A stretch of DNA of 64,000 nt from Ascidiaceihabitans donghaensis (lineage in GTDB: Bacteria > Pseudomonadota > Alphaproteobacteria > Rhodobacterales > Rhodobacteraceae). The notes beneath the pieces are model-generated. The model worked only from the letters and a program-made list of their open reading frames with translations. It was not told the DNA's origin and searched no databases. Numbering within the stretch: position 1 is the first letter of the stretch; each line of letters opens with the position of its first letter. Where the stretch lies: NCBI RefSeq assembly GCF_900302465.1, contig NZ_OMOR01000001.1, positions 3,132,729-3,196,728 of the forward strand, in the 5' to 3' direction. The position numbers and the translations under genes are program-made. Of this stretch, positions 17,158 through 26,236 are shown piece after piece.

Positions 17158-18088
17158 CGTGGTCTCCGATACGCGGATCAATCGTGTGGTAAAGAAGGTC
17201 AATCAGAAGGTTGATGGTGACAAAAAGCAGAGCCGTCAAAATTACGACAGCCTGAACTTTAGGGAAATCACGTGCACCGATGGCTTGCACGAGAAAACTG
17301 CCCAAACCGGGGCGCGAAAAGATCACTTCGATCATCACAGCCCCTTCTAGTAAAAAGGCCAGTTCCAATCCAAAGACCGTCACAACAGGGATAGCGGCAT
17401 GCGGGGTGACATGGTTTCGTGCAATTCCGCCAGCACTGACGCCACGCCGTTCAAATGCAGGCAGGAAAGGTTGCAAGCGCGCTTCAAGGATGCCCGAGCG
17501 TAAAATCCGCGTCAAAGCCGCCGCTGCCCCAAGCCCAAGCGTCAGCGCTGGAAGAACCATATGCGCTGTGGTGCGCGCACCCACTGCAGGCAACCACGCC
17601 AGCTTGACCGCAAACAATAAGATCAGCAAAAGCCCCAACCAATAGGCCGGAATAGCGGCCCCAAGGGACGCTAGGGCAACAGCAAGCCGGTCCGGCCACC
17701 CCCCTTTATGGCGCGCAGCGACAACTGCCAGCGGTACGGCGATCCCCATGCCAATCAAAAGACCCAGAAGTGCTAGTGGAAAAGTATAGGACAGTGCCGT
17801 GACCAGATCAGGCCAAACCGGGCGCCCTGTGACGGACGACCTGCCAAAATCCCCTGTCAGAAGCGGGCCAATCCATCCTTGGAACGCGGGCCAGAACCCG
17901 CCATCCAATCCGGCCTCTGCGCGCACGATGTCGATAACGTCAGCCGTCACAACCACATCATACCGTGCCATCGCAATCGCAAGTGCAGGATCACCCGGCG
18001 CATGCCAAAGCAACGCAAATGTAGCGATTGCGGTCCCAGCCAGAACAACCGTCGCCCGCAAGCCCAGCCCGAAAATCGCATGTATCAT
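17150..18088 (-). CDS. Nickel/peptide-type ABC transporter permease, DppB/NikB family
   Basis: The 312-residue protein has an N-terminal helix, a periplasmic loop with HAPGDPALAIAMARYD, and a C-terminal permease domain. The last third contains the conserved RRGVSAGGIARNHVTPHA coupling region and EVIFSRPGLG. It overlaps both neighbours by a few bases, consistent with one polycistronic, translationally coupled unit. Confidence 0.9.
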   Translation of the reverse strand: MIHAIFGLGLRATVVLAGTAIATFALLWHAPGDPALAIAMARYDVVVTADVIDIVRAEAGLDGGFWPAFQGWIGPLLTGDFGRSSVTGRPVWPDLVTALSYTFPLALLGLLIGMGIAVPLAVVAARHKGGWPDRLAVALASLGAAIPAYWLGLLLILLFAVKLAWLPAVGARTTAHMVLPALTLGLGAAAALTRILRSGILEARLQPFLPAFERRGVSAGGIARNHVTPHAAIPVVTVFGLELAFLLEGAVMIEVIFSRPGLGSFLVQAIGARDFPKVQAVVILTALLFVTINLLIDLLYHTIDPRIGDHDA

Positions 18089-18810
18089 GCCACCGCCTCC
18101 AACGCGCCCAAAGCGAAGGCGGCAGTGCGCAATGCGCAGCCATAATCCGAACGCGGCTCTTGTATGAAGATGTCAGTGGGCGTCGTTTCCTCAACCCTGC
18201 CATCGCGCAAGATTGCCATTTCGTTGCTGTAGGCCGCCGCATAGCCCAGATCATGTGTTACAATCAGAGACGCAAAACCTTCTTCGCGCTGTAAATCCGC
18301 GATCAATCTTGCCGTATGCTTTTGGGTGACCGCGTCCAGCGCAGACAGCGGTTCGTCAAACAACACCAAAGGCGGCTTTGCGATAAGTGCGCGCAAGATG
18401 CCCACACGTTGGGCCTGACCGATTGAGACTTCGGCGGGCCGACGCAGCAACACGTCAAGCGGCAATTCCAGACCATCGCACAAACGCACCAGTCGCTCTT
18501 GTGACATCAAGGCCCCTTGCGCGACCATCGGCTCGGACACAGACCTCAAAAGCGGCAACGCGGGATTGAATGCGGCACGGGGTTCTTGCATCACCAAGGC
18601 AGGACGGCAGGAAGGCACAGCCACACTTGCCCAGGTTATCTTCCCCTGCGCCAGTTTGACCAAGCCCAAAATGGCGGCAATCAACGTCGACTTGCCCGCC
18701 CCGCTTTCGCCCACAACAGCCAGCGTGCGGCCTGCATCAAGCGACAAAGACACATCCGTAAGTGTCTGAACCTTGCCCCGTTTTACACAAATATTTTCGA
18801 CCCTCAGCAT
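18085..18810 (-). CDS. Nickel/peptide-type ABC transporter ATP-binding protein (second ATPase)
   Basis: The ATG at 18810 overlaps the preceding ATPase stop, giving 241 residues, close to NikE/CntF size and shorter than DppF. Walker A is GESGAGKST, the Q-loop VMQEPRAAFNP, and Walker B LVLFDEPLSALD. The signature motif is VSIGQAQR instead of LSGGQ, an unusual but still Gly-containing form. There is no C-terminal oligopeptide-type Cys extension, which argues for a Nik-like transporter rather than an Opp/Dpp one. Confidence 0.88.
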   Translation of the reverse strand: MLRVENICVKRGKVQTLTDVSLSLDAGRTLAVVGESGAGKSTLIAAILGLVKLAQGKITWASVAVPSCRPALVMQEPRAAFNPALPLLRSVSEPMVAQGALMSQERLVRLCDGLELPLDVLLRRPAEVSIGQAQRVGILRALIAKPPLVLFDEPLSALDAVTQKHTARLIADLQREEGFASLIVTHDLGYAAAYSNEMAILRDGRVEETTPTDIFIQEPRSDYGCALRTAAFALGALEAVA

Positions 18811-19487
18811 GGCAGGGAAAGCCAGCTTCGGTGTGCGCAAAGAGATTTCGCTGTTTTTGATTGCGGCTGCTCCAGCAATGTGCGGGTTGGGCTGTCTTCG
18901 ACAAGGCGGCCACCGTCCATCACCAAAAGGCGCGTCACATATTGCGCTGCAAGGCCCAGATCATGCGTGATCAAAAGCATAGCAGTGCTTGAGCCACGCA
19001 ATTGTTCGTCCAGCAAAACCATAGTGCGCACTGCAACAATAGGATCCAGCGCAGACGTGGGTTCATCCATAACCAGCACATCCGGCGCCCCGATCATGGC
19101 CATCGCAATGACAAACCGCTGCTGCATGCCGCGGCTCCAGCCCCAAGGACGCTTTCGAAGATCGCCGTGGTCAATTTTGAGGGCTTTGAACAACCGTTGC
19201 TGCAGGTTTTTGTCTTGCGGAAGTCCCAAGGCCCGTGTCGCCTCATTCCAATGAAACGCCATTGAGCGAAGCGGATCAAGCGCTTCATCGGGGCTTTGAG
19301 GAACATGGGCAACGCGCACACCCTGTTGGCGCAGATCATCGACAAGGGCATGACCCAAAGTTGATTTCCCCGACCCCGAAGCACCAACAACCCCGATCCG
19401 CTCACCCGCGGCAATGGTCAGGGATGTTGGATATAGAACCGTCCGACCTGCACGGATCACGCTTAGGCCGGACACCGTTCGTTTCAT
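18804..19487 (-). CDS. Nickel/peptide-type ABC transporter ATP-binding protein (first ATPase)
   Basis: The 227-residue ATPase has Walker A GASGSGKST, Q-loop VPQSPDEALDP, Walker [14 protein letters not shown] and the H-loop LITHDLG. Its signature reads WSRGMQQR rather than LSGGQ. It is short and of NikD/CntD type. It starts at a 4-bp overlap with the binding-protein gene. It pairs with the second ATPase to energise the DppB/DppC-like permease. Confidence 0.88.
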   Translation of the reverse strand: MKRTVSGLSVIRAGRTVLYPTSLTIAAGERIGVVGASGSGKSTLGHALVDDLRQQGVRVAHVPQSPDEALDPLRSMAFHWNEATRALGLPQDKNLQQRLFKALKIDHGDLRKRPWGWSRGMQQRFVIAMAMIGAPDVLVMDEPTSALDPIVAVRTMVLLDEQLRGSSTAMLLITHDLGLAAQYVTRLLVMDGGRLVEDSPTRTLLEQPQSKTAKSLCAHRSWLSLPC

Positions 19488-21007
19488 TTTTCCAGCGCAG
19501 TCTCGTGGGTGACAATGTAGGTTTCGGTCGGATGAACGGCATAACCGGTCAGGCCCCGCCGCGCGACGTTGACTTGCGCCACATGGAACACAGGGATCAT
19601 GGCTGCGTCTTGCGCGATGATCTGCTGGGCCTTGTCATAGATGGCTTTGCGTTTTGCCGCATCGAAGGTCGTGCGCCCATCCGCCAGCAGTTGATCAAGA
19701 TCAGCGTTTGCATATTGCCCGGCGTTCGATCCGCCATCCGACTTCAACAACGTCTCAAGCACAGCGCCTGGATCACCTTGGGGCGTTGTCACCCATGCTT
19801 GAAGGAACATATCCGCGTCTCCTGCTGCGATGGCGTCATTGCTGGCACCGTATTCACCGACACGCACATTTGCGGTCACACCAATGGCTTGCAGGAACGC
19901 CTGAGTCAATTCCGCTGTAGGGGCAAGTGCCGCGCGACCTGAATATGTCACAATATCGATTTCCAACGGTGCACCATCCAGCATCCAACGCCCATTGTCT
20001 TTGACGGCTCCGGCCTGCGTCAACAATTCCTCAGCTTTGGATGGGTCATAAACCGCTGGAATGTCAGCCGCCCACCCTTTGCCCTCGGGATAAATCGTGC
20101 CCGCAGGCACACCACCCACACCGGACAATGCCGCTGCAACCACACCGTCGCGGTCAATCGCCAAAGACACGGCGCGACGGATCAACGGGTTCGCCATTGG
20201 ACCGCTTTGGGCGTTCACCGTGTAGAAATACAGGCGACCTGTTGGCGCCGAAAATCCAAGGGCGCCCGTCTCTTGAATACGCGCAAAATCTGCTTCGGGA
20301 TAGTTGATCACCATATCCACTTCACCCGCCTCAAACGCCAAAGCGGCCGTTGCAGGGTCGGCTGTGTACACGATCCGCACTTCCTCTAGGGATGGTGTAC
20401 CAAGCCTGTAATCCGTGTTCGCTTCGGCGCGGTACAGCTGTTTTGGCACCGCTTCCTTGAACACAAACGGACCTGTCGCATTGATCGGGAACGCATCGGA
20501 CACGGGCCCCAAAACTGCGATGCCCGGATCGGACAAAGTCCAGAGGAATGCAGCGTTCGGCGCGTTGGTTTGAAACGCTATGACAGCATCACCCTCAGCA
20601 GACACAGACGCCAAATCAAGAAGCTTTGCAATACGCGCATTGTAGCCGGCATGCGCGTCATCCGAGATCGCGGCAATTGCATCTACAATGCTGCTTGCAG
20701 TGACGGGTGTTCCATCGTGAAACCGGACATCGGGGCGCAACGTAACGCGCCATGTTGTGGGGCTGAGCTGCTCAATACTTTCGGCGACACGCGGGTACAG
20801 GTTCATGTCATAATCAATGCCCATCAACGTCTCAGTGACGCCGACCTGATTGGAAGTCCATCCGTTGTATCCTGCGCGTGGATCAGGGACTTCGTCGGTG
20901 GTGCCGAACGTGGTGGAAATGGACAACACACCTTCTTGTGCTGCGGCTGGCAACAACGGGCTGGCTGCGAAAAATGCGGCGGCGACAACGCGCGTAAATA
21001 CGGACAT
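19484..21007 (-). CDS. Nickel/peptide-type ABC substrate-binding protein (SBP family 5)
   Basis: The 507-residue protein has a signal peptide ending AAA about residue 23. Family-5 features include LRPDVRFHDGTPVTA, NPLIRRAVSLAIDRDGV and the C-terminal RKAIYDKAQQIIAQDAAMIP. It is the first transporter component of a five-gene ABC set. This family binds peptides, nickel chelates and opine-metal complexes. A Zur-like dyad upstream, short Nik-like ATPases and a terminal EamA exporter make a metal complex plausible, but this is inference. An ATGA overlap links it to the next gene; unlike the other binding-protein genes here it has no hairpin behind it. Confidence 0.88.
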   Translation of the reverse strand: MSVFTRVVAAAFFAASPLLPAAAQEGVLSISTTFGTTDEVPDPRAGYNGWTSNQVGVTETLMGIDYDMNLYPRVAESIEQLSPTTWRVTLRPDVRFHDGTPVTASSIVDAIAAISDDAHAGYNARIAKLLDLASVSAEGDAVIAFQTNAPNAAFLWTLSDPGIAVLGPVSDAFPINATGPFVFKEAVPKQLYRAEANTDYRLGTPSLEEVRIVYTADPATAALAFEAGEVDMVINYPEADFARIQETGALGFSAPTGRLYFYTVNAQSGPMANPLIRRAVSLAIDRDGVVAAALSGVGGVPAGTIYPEGKGWAADIPAVYDPSKAEELLTQAGAVKDNGRWMLDGAPLEIDIVTYSGRAALAPTAELTQAFLQAIGVTANVRVGEYGASNDAIAAGDADMFLQAWVTTPQGDPGAVLETLLKSDGGSNAGQYANADLDQLLADGRTTFDAAKRKAIYDKAQQIIAQDAAMIPVFHVAQVNVARRGLTGYAVHPTETYIVTHETALEK

Positions 21008-21019
21008 CAGGTACGTTCC

Positions 21020-21304
21020 TCAGGTTGAAGTTTTGGTAAGTTGGGGGATCGCGTGTGTATCGCTGGCGAGTGTTCTTCGCTCGGCGTTCTGCAACGACTG
21101 CAACGTCAGTTCTACACTCAGCCCTTTTTTGCGGGCCTGCGCCCAAAGGCGAGCAGCAGATTTCGGGGACCAGGGCAAAACGGCTTGCGACAACCAGCGA
21201 CGCAAAGGCACCGGTAGCGCATCATAGGTGCGCATGGGATTTGCGTTTCGACGCCGGACGGGAAGGCATGTTTTCCCAAGGTTTTGCATATGCCCGTTTC
21301 GCAT
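21020..21304 (-). CDS. Small conserved protein resembling the DUF6525 family
   Basis: The 94-residue basic protein starts at an ATG preceded by AAGGG. It contains RRRNANPMRTYDALPVPLRRWL and AVLPWSPKSAARLW, segments I associate with small uncharacterised Rhodobacteraceae proteins annotated DUF6525. It ends 13 bp before the binding-protein gene and so is probably the first gene of that operon. No function is known. An internal ATG at 21289 is an alternative start. Confidence 0.6.
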   Translation of the reverse strand: MRNGHMQNLGKTCLPVRRRNANPMRTYDALPVPLRRWLSQAVLPWSPKSAARLWAQARKKGLSVELTLQSLQNAERRTLASDTHAIPQLTKTST

Positions 21305-21327
21305 CTGTCTGCACCCTTTTCGCAGTG

Positions 21328-21346
21328 TATGTTATACTATTACGCA
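21328..21346. promoter_or_regulatory. Zur-like dyad upstream of the Nik-type operon
   Basis: GTTATA-C-TATTAC (21331-21343) matches the alphaproteobacterial Zur pattern TGTTATA-N-TATAACA with a perfect left arm and one mismatch in the inner right arm. On the minus strand it overlaps a plausible -10 (TATAAC) about 30 nt before the DUF6525-like start; the divergent Rrf2 gene starts 70 nt on the other side. Confidence 0.4.
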
Positions 21347-21415
21347 CCTAGAGCAGTTACGAGACATGCGCAACAAGAGATGTTACGTGACACGTGAAAT
21401 TATGAAAGACAGGTT

Positions 21416-21823
21416 TTGAAACGTAATAGCCGGCTATCTCTTGCCCTTCACACTCTTGGTCATATGGCCATGACACCTACAAAAATGCGCACATCCGCAA
21501 GTATCGCGGAACATTCCGGAACCAATGCTGTTGTTGTGCGTCGCGTGCTGGGCACCTTGAAGGATGCCGGGCTTTTATCATCGGAAAAAGGGCACGCTGG
21601 TGGATGGCGTCTGGCCCGCAAACCAGAAGACATCAGTTTGGCGGACGTTTATCTGGCCCTCGGGGAAAGTCTGGTTGCGTCAAAGGTCGCTCCAAACTCA
21701 AGTGACTGCTCTCTTGAAGATACCTTGCAAAATAAGGTCGCCGATGTGCTGCAAGACGTCGAGAAACAGCTGGTTCTCCAGCTAAACCAAACATCCATTT
21801 TGGACATCGCCAACACCCGCTAG
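21416..21823 (+). CDS. Rrf2-family transcriptional regulator (YwnA-like, no Fe-S cysteines)
   Basis: The only workable start is the TTG at 21416; the ATG just upstream reaches a stop after five codons. The 135 residues show the Rrf2 winged helix (RTSASIAEHSGTNAVVVRRV, LKDAGLLSSEKGHAGGW). Only one Cys is present, so it cannot bind an IscR/NsrR-type cluster and is closer to the thiol/other-ligand YwnA subgroup. It is divergent from the Nik-type operon. Its targets are unknown. Confidence 0.85.
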   Translation: MKRNSRLSLALHTLGHMAMTPTKMRTSASIAEHSGTNAVVVRRVLGTLKDAGLLSSEKGHAGGWRLARKPEDISLADVYLALGESLVASKVAPNSSDCSLEDTLQNKVADVLQDVEKQLVLQLNQTSILDIANTR

Positions 21824-21985
21824 ATCAATTTGGTGGTTCACACAGCCAGCAACACGCGTGCGGATGTTCAGGACCAGCTTCACGCGAAACCCAAGGTCGT
21901 GTTCCAAGACTAAGCTATATGAAATGCAACATGCGGCCAAGGCCCGGCGCCCTGTATGGCCGCCCCTTGGGTCGCAGAACGGGTG

Positions 21986-23188
21986 TCAGGCGATGCGCAC
22001 CCCCTTCGCCCAAACGCCACCCAGAACCGGGGTGCCTTGCGTATTGCTAACCCTTAAGACATCGCCGCGCAGTCCTGTTTGAAGGCTGCCACGATCCGGC
22101 AATCGCGCCGCGAGCGCGGGTGTGCGGGTGACTGTCGCGATCGCGCGCGGGAGATCGCCCCAAACGTCCGCTATGCGAAAGGCCGACATCAACAGCCCGC
22201 CGGGCACATAATCAGACGACAGAATATCCAGCAGACCGGCCTCGGCCAATTCCATCGCGGCGACGTTACCAGAATGGGATCCGCCGCGGATGACGTTGGG
22301 TGCGCCCATCATGACCGCAATACCGCGGTCCCGGCACGCTTGCGCGGCCTCGCGTGTGGTTGGGAACTCTGCGAACCCGACACCGTTTTCTTGGGATGTT
22401 ACAACGTGATCGCGGGTTGTGTCGTCATGGCTGGCCAGAACCGCGCCCAGTCGGTTGGCCTCTAACACGGCGCCCTTTTCGTGTTTATCGCCGAACTGGG
22501 ACTGCAACCTTTTCAGGTTCGCAACATGTTCAGCAAAGTCATTGTCATCCATGCCACGCTTTTTTGCGATATAGGTGCGCAGGGCGGTCAAGTCGCGGAA
22601 CTGACGTTGACCGGGTGTGTGATCCATCAAGCTGACGATACCGACACGGTCGTCTGGCGTGAAACGGGCCAATTCTTCGAGCAAGGTTTCAGAACAAATC
22701 TCTGCGCGTAGGTGCAGGAAATGGCTGATCTTGAACACACCCTTGGCGCGGGCCGCCAAAAGCTCATCTGCAACTGCGCGTGCGTAATCAATGTAGCGCC
22801 CTTTGCCGGAATGGATGGATCCTGCGCGCAAGGCGTCAAACACGGTGGTGATCCCGACCGATGCCAATTCTGCATCATGGGCAATTAACGCAGGCAAATG
22901 TGGCCAGTCCACTTCGGGGCGTGGCTCCATATGGCGCTCCAGGTTGTCGGTATGAAGTTCAACGAGGCCCGGCATCACAAAATCGCCGGCGCAATCCACG
23001 CAGCCGCTTGGTCTATCATCGCCCTCGTCAATGTCGGTGATCACACCTTTCTCAATTGTAATGGATCCTGTCAGAACCTGATCAGGCATGACCAGACGCG
23101 CATTGGCAAGACAAAGGTCGCCTGAAGCAAACCCGTCATCTGAGTGGTCCGCAGCTTCAGGTCTAAGAGGATAATTCATGACATACAC
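21986..23188 (-). CDS. phnM: Alpha-D-ribose 1-methylphosphonate 5-triphosphate diphosphatase
   Basis: PhnM removes pyrophosphate from ribose methylphosphonate triphosphate in the C-P lyase pathway. The 400-residue protein is an amidohydrolase-fold metal enzyme: VMPGLVELHTDNLERH carries the metal-binding His/Asp region, followed by HFLHLRAEICSE, SLMDHTPGQRQF, LASHDDTTRDHV and the C-terminal DYVPGGLLMSAF. It is the last gene of the phnGHIJKLNM run; a 189-bp gap separates it from phnN. A second ATG at 23179 is an equally possible start. Confidence 0.95.
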   Translation of the reverse strand: MYVMNYPLRPEAADHSDDGFASGDLCLANARLVMPDQVLTGSITIEKGVITDIDEGDDRPSGCVDCAGDFVMPGLVELHTDNLERHMEPRPEVDWPHLPALIAHDAELASVGITTVFDALRAGSIHSGKGRYIDYARAVADELLAARAKGVFKISHFLHLRAEICSETLLEELARFTPDDRVGIVSLMDHTPGQRQFRDLTALRTYIAKKRGMDDNDFAEHVANLKRLQSQFGDKHEKGAVLEANRLGAVLASHDDTTRDHVVTSQENGVGFAEFPTTREAAQACRDRGIAVMMGAPNVIRGGSHSGNVAAMELAEAGLLDILSSDYVPGGLLMSAFRIADVWGDLPRAIATVTRTPALAARLPDRGSLQTGLRGDVLRVSNTQGTPVLGGVWAKGVRIA

Positions 23189-23377
23189 TCGCTTCGCGAT
23201 TTATGACGCGCCGATTGATGGCGCATTGGTCAACTTTAGGGTAATTTGACTGGGCTGGGCGCTGTGCGGCTACACAAAATGCGCGGTGTACGCCTACACA
23301 ACGCGGTGGGTTGACGCTGACAGCATTGGGCGGATGTCTCGCGTTGATCCCGACAGGCGATTTGCACTTATCCAACG

Positions 23378-23923
23378 CTACACCCTCACGGGCTGAAGCA
23401 ACGACAAGGCTTGCGCGATTGTTGCGTCAAGTGGACCGTCGTTGCTTACCGTCTTCACGTTCAACCCTTCGGGCAGCGGTTTGGTTGCTTGCGCCAACCG
23501 TCTTTCGATTTGGGCCTCGTTTTCACGGCCACGTGCTGCCAGACGCGCCGCAAGCGTCTTGGACTGCGCAGTAATGTTAAGGACACAGAAACGCGCAAAA
23601 GCCGCGTCACCTGCAAGCAACGCAGAGCGTGAAAAATTAGCAAGGCAGTCTCGGCCTTCGGCCAGAACCATCCGGACATGCGCGGGTATGGCGTACTGCA
23701 ATTCATGCGCACTCCAGTGAATGGCAAAATGCCCCGCTGTTGCCATCTCATTGAACTTTGCAACGCTGACGGAATCGTAGTCTTCACCACCCAGTTCCGG
23801 TGTGCGCGTGATCGTGCGGCGCACCAGATGGAGCGATGGATCGGCTGCGGCGAGCCCTTCCATGACGCTGTCCTTGCCTACACCGGACGGGCCTACAACG
23901 GCGATGAGACGCCCGGCTTTCAT
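23378..23923 (-). CDS. phnN: Ribose 1,5-bisphosphate phosphokinase
   Basis: PhnN phosphorylates ribose 1,5-bisphosphate to PRPP at the end of the C-P lyase pathway. The 181 residues show a guanylate-kinase-like P-loop (VVGPSGVGKDSVMEG), RRTITRTPELGGEDYDSV, and the FAIHWSAHELQYAIP region found in PhnN. It overlaps phnL by 4 bp. In E. coli phnN follows phnM; here it precedes it. Confidence 0.93.
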   Translation of the reverse strand: MKAGRLIAVVGPSGVGKDSVMEGLAAADPSLHLVRRTITRTPELGGEDYDSVSVAKFNEMATAGHFAIHWSAHELQYAIPAHVRMVLAEGRDCLANFSRSALLAGDAAFARFCVLNITAQSKTLAARLAARGRENEAQIERRLAQATKPLPEGLNVKTVSNDGPLDATIAQALSLLQPVRV

Positions 23924-24609
23924 GCCGCAATCCCGGGTGTAAATTGGCTGACATCAATTTCACGGTCACAGACGCGGACGCGGGCGGCTTCATCGTGAAA
24001 GATGCCGATGATTGCTGCACCTCGGGCTTTGGCCTCTTCGATCAGCGACAGCACGACGTCTCGGTTGGTTGCATCAAGGCTGGCTGTTGGTTCGTCCAGC
24101 AACATCGCGGGATAGGTGTGGGCAAACCCGCGGGCGATGTTCACACGCTGCTGTTCACCGCCCGAAAAGGTGGTGGGTGACAAAGACCAAAGCCGCTGCG
24201 GAATGTTGAGTTTGGCCAGCAATTCTTCGGCACGAGCCTGCGCGATCTCAGCTTTAGCACCGACGGCGCGCAGCGGCTCAGCCACCACATCCAGCGTCGG
24301 CACACGCGGCACAACCCGCAGAAATTGGCTGACGTAGCCAAGGGTCTCGCGGCGCAAGGCGATCACGTCGCGCGGTTCAGCCTGTACCACATCGGTTCCG
24401 TCGATCAGGATTTGACCGGCCTGCGTGAGGTAGTTGCCGTAGATCATCCGCATCAGTGTCGATTTGCCAGCGCCAGATGCGCCGGTTAGTGCCACGCATT
24501 CACCCGCCGCCACGGACAATGACACGTTGTTAATGACCTCAATCACCGCACTGCTTTGATTGTGCAGCGTAAAAGTCTTGGATACGTTTCTAAGTTCAAT
24601 CATTTTCAC
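23920..24609 (-). CDS. phnL: C-P lyase ABC-type ATPase PhnL
   Basis: PhnL is an ABC-type ATPase needed with PhnGHI for nucleophilic attack of phosphonate on ATP. The 229-residue protein has Walker A (GASGAGKST), RETLGYVSQFLRVVPRVP, the signature FSGGEQQRVNIARG and Walker B (AMLLDEPTASLD). It has no membrane partner and acts with the soluble core complex. It overlaps phnK and phnN by 4 bp each. Confidence 0.95.
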   Translation of the reverse strand: MKMIELRNVSKTFTLHNQSSAVIEVINNVSLSVAAGECVALTGASGAGKSTLMRMIYGNYLTQAGQILIDGTDVVQAEPRDVIALRRETLGYVSQFLRVVPRVPTLDVVAEPLRAVGAKAEIAQARAEELLAKLNIPQRLWSLSPTTFSGGEQQRVNIARGFAHTYPAMLLDEPTASLDATNRDVVLSLIEEAKARGAAIIGIFHDEAARVRVCDREIDVSQFTPGIAA

Positions 24610-25376
24610 ACCTGCAAAACAGAACTGACAAGAAGTTGGCTATAGGCGTGCTGGGGGTCGTCCAGCACTTGATCGGTCAGGCCGGCTTCGACCACATGGC
24701 CGTCTTTCATAACCATCAGGCGATCCGCCAAAAGCCGCACAACGGCGAGGTCGTGCGTCACGATGATCGCTGATAGCCCCATATCGCGCACCAACCCGCG
24801 CAACAGATCAAGCAGCCGCGCCTGAACTGAAACATCCAGCCCGCCCGTGGGTTCATCCATGAACACCAGCCTTGGCCCCGTCACTAGATTGCGGGCAATC
24901 TGAAGGCGCTGTTGCATCCCGCCGGAAAATGTCGTGGGGCGATCATCGACACGGGCGGCATCAATTTCCACGCGGCCAAGCCAATCGGTGGCCGATGCGC
25001 GAATGTCGCCATAATGACGTTCGCCCACGGCCATCAGGCGTTCGCCGACATTGCCGCCCGCACTGACGCCCATACGCAGTCCGTCGCGGGCATGCTGATG
25101 CACAAAAGCCCAATCGGTCCGTGACAGCATGCGGCGTTCGGGTTCGGACATTGTGACGGTGTCCTTCGGGCCATCGGCTCTCGTATCAAAAACGACCGCG
25201 CCCGCGTCGGGCGTCAGGTGTCCGGCCATACAGTTGAGCAAGGTGGACTTGCCGGACCCGCTTTCTCCGACAATCCCCATGACCTCGCCGGGGTAAAGAT
25301 CAAACCCCACGTCTTTGCAGCCAATATGGTGGCCGTAGAACTTTGTGATCCCTTGGACCGAAAGCAAAGGTGTCAT
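24606..25376 (-). CDS. phnK: C-P lyase ABC-type ATPase PhnK
   Basis: The ATG at 25376 overlaps the phnJ stop by 4 bp; the longer frame only shadows phnJ. The 256-residue protein has Walker A (GESGSGKST), the signature FSGGMQQRLQIARNL, and Walker B (LVFMDEPTGGLDVS). PhnK docks on the PhnGHIJ core in E. coli. Translational coupling on both sides keeps it in the phn unit. Confidence 0.95.
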   Translation of the reverse strand: MTPLLSVQGITKFYGHHIGCKDVGFDLYPGEVMGIVGESGSGKSTLLNCMAGHLTPDAGAVVFDTRADGPKDTVTMSEPERRMLSRTDWAFVHQHARDGLRMGVSAGGNVGERLMAVGERHYGDIRASATDWLGRVEIDAARVDDRPTTFSGGMQQRLQIARNLVTGPRLVFMDEPTGGLDVSVQARLLDLLRGLVRDMGLSAIIVTHDLAVVRLLADRLMVMKDGHVVEAGLTDQVLDDPQHAYSQLLVSSVLQV

Positions 25377-26236
25377 GCCGCGTCCTTTCCATTCATCTTG
25401 CCAGTGTAACCAGCAGCCTGCCGTCCTTCGCAGAAATCGGTGTCTGAACAGACAAACATCCGCCCCCCCACGTCGTCTGTGATCACTTCGTCGAGATAGC
25501 TGTTTTCCGCTCCGCACATGGCACAGGGGTGATCCGGTTTAGAGGCTTCGAACGGGTGGTCCTCAAAATCAAGAGACACCACCTGAGTGTAAGGGGGTAA
25601 CGCATAAATGCGCTGTTCCCGGCCTGCCCCAAACAGCTGGATCGCCGCCATATCGCCCAGCTTGGGGTTGTCGAATTTCGGAATCGGGGACGGGTCCATC
25701 ACATAGCGCCCTTCCACCTTAACCGGATAATCATAGGACGTGGCGATATGGCCGTGGCGGCTGATGTCTTCATATAGTTTCACATGCATCAGCCCGTATT
25801 CCTCAAGGCTGTGCATTTTGCGTGTTTCGCTTTCACGCGGTTCCAGAAATCGCAAAGGCTCGGGGATGGGCACTTGGTAGACAAGGATCTGGCCTTCGCT
25901 TAGCGGTTCTTCGGGGATGCGATGGCGGGTCTGGATGACTGTGGCCTCTGACGTGGTGGTGGTCGTTGCGACCCCTGCTGTGCGTTCAAAGAATGTGCGG
26001 ATCGACACGGCATTGGTCGTGTCGTCCGCCCCTTGATCGATCACCTTGAACCGGTCCTGTGGGGTCATGACCGCCGCAGACACCTGCACCCCGCCTGTGC
26101 CCCAGCCATAAGGCATCGGCATTTCACGGCTGGCAAACGGCACCTGATAACCGGGGATCGCCAACCCTTTCAGGATCGCGCGGCGGATCATGCGTTTGGT
26201 TTGTTCGTCAAGATAGGCGAAGTTGTAATCGCTCAT
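25373..26236 (-). CDS. phnJ: Alpha-D-ribose 1-methylphosphonate 5-phosphate C-P lyase
   Basis: PhnJ is the radical-SAM enzyme that breaks the carbon-phosphorus bond. The 287-residue protein begins NFAYLDEQTKRMIRRAILKG, and its four conserved cysteines fall at 238, 241, 263 and 269. That is the same C-x2-C-x21-C-x5-C spacing as in E. coli PhnJ, so the [4Fe-4S] site and the catalytic Cys appear intact. It overlaps phnI and phnK by 4 bp. This establishes that the cluster can in principle cleave unactivated phosphonates. Confidence 0.97.
   Translation of the reverse strand: MSDYNFAYLDEQTKRMIRRAILKGLAIPGYQVPFASREMPMPYGWGTGGVQVSAAVMTPQDRFKVIDQGADDTTNAVSIRTFFERTAGVATTTTTSEATVIQTRHRIPEEPLSEGQILVYQVPIPEPLRFLEPRESETRKMHSLEEYGLMHVKLYEDISRHGHIATSYDYPVKVEGRYVMDPSPIPKFDNPKLGDMAAIQLFGAGREQRIYALPPYTQVVSLDFEDHPFEASKPDHPCAMCGAENSYLDEVITDDVGGRMFVCSDTDFCEGRQAAGYTGKMNGKDAA

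Noticed and set aside
21416-21823. Fe-S sensing IscR/NsrR-type regulator
   Set aside because: Only one cysteine is present in the whole protein, so the three-Cys cluster site is missing.
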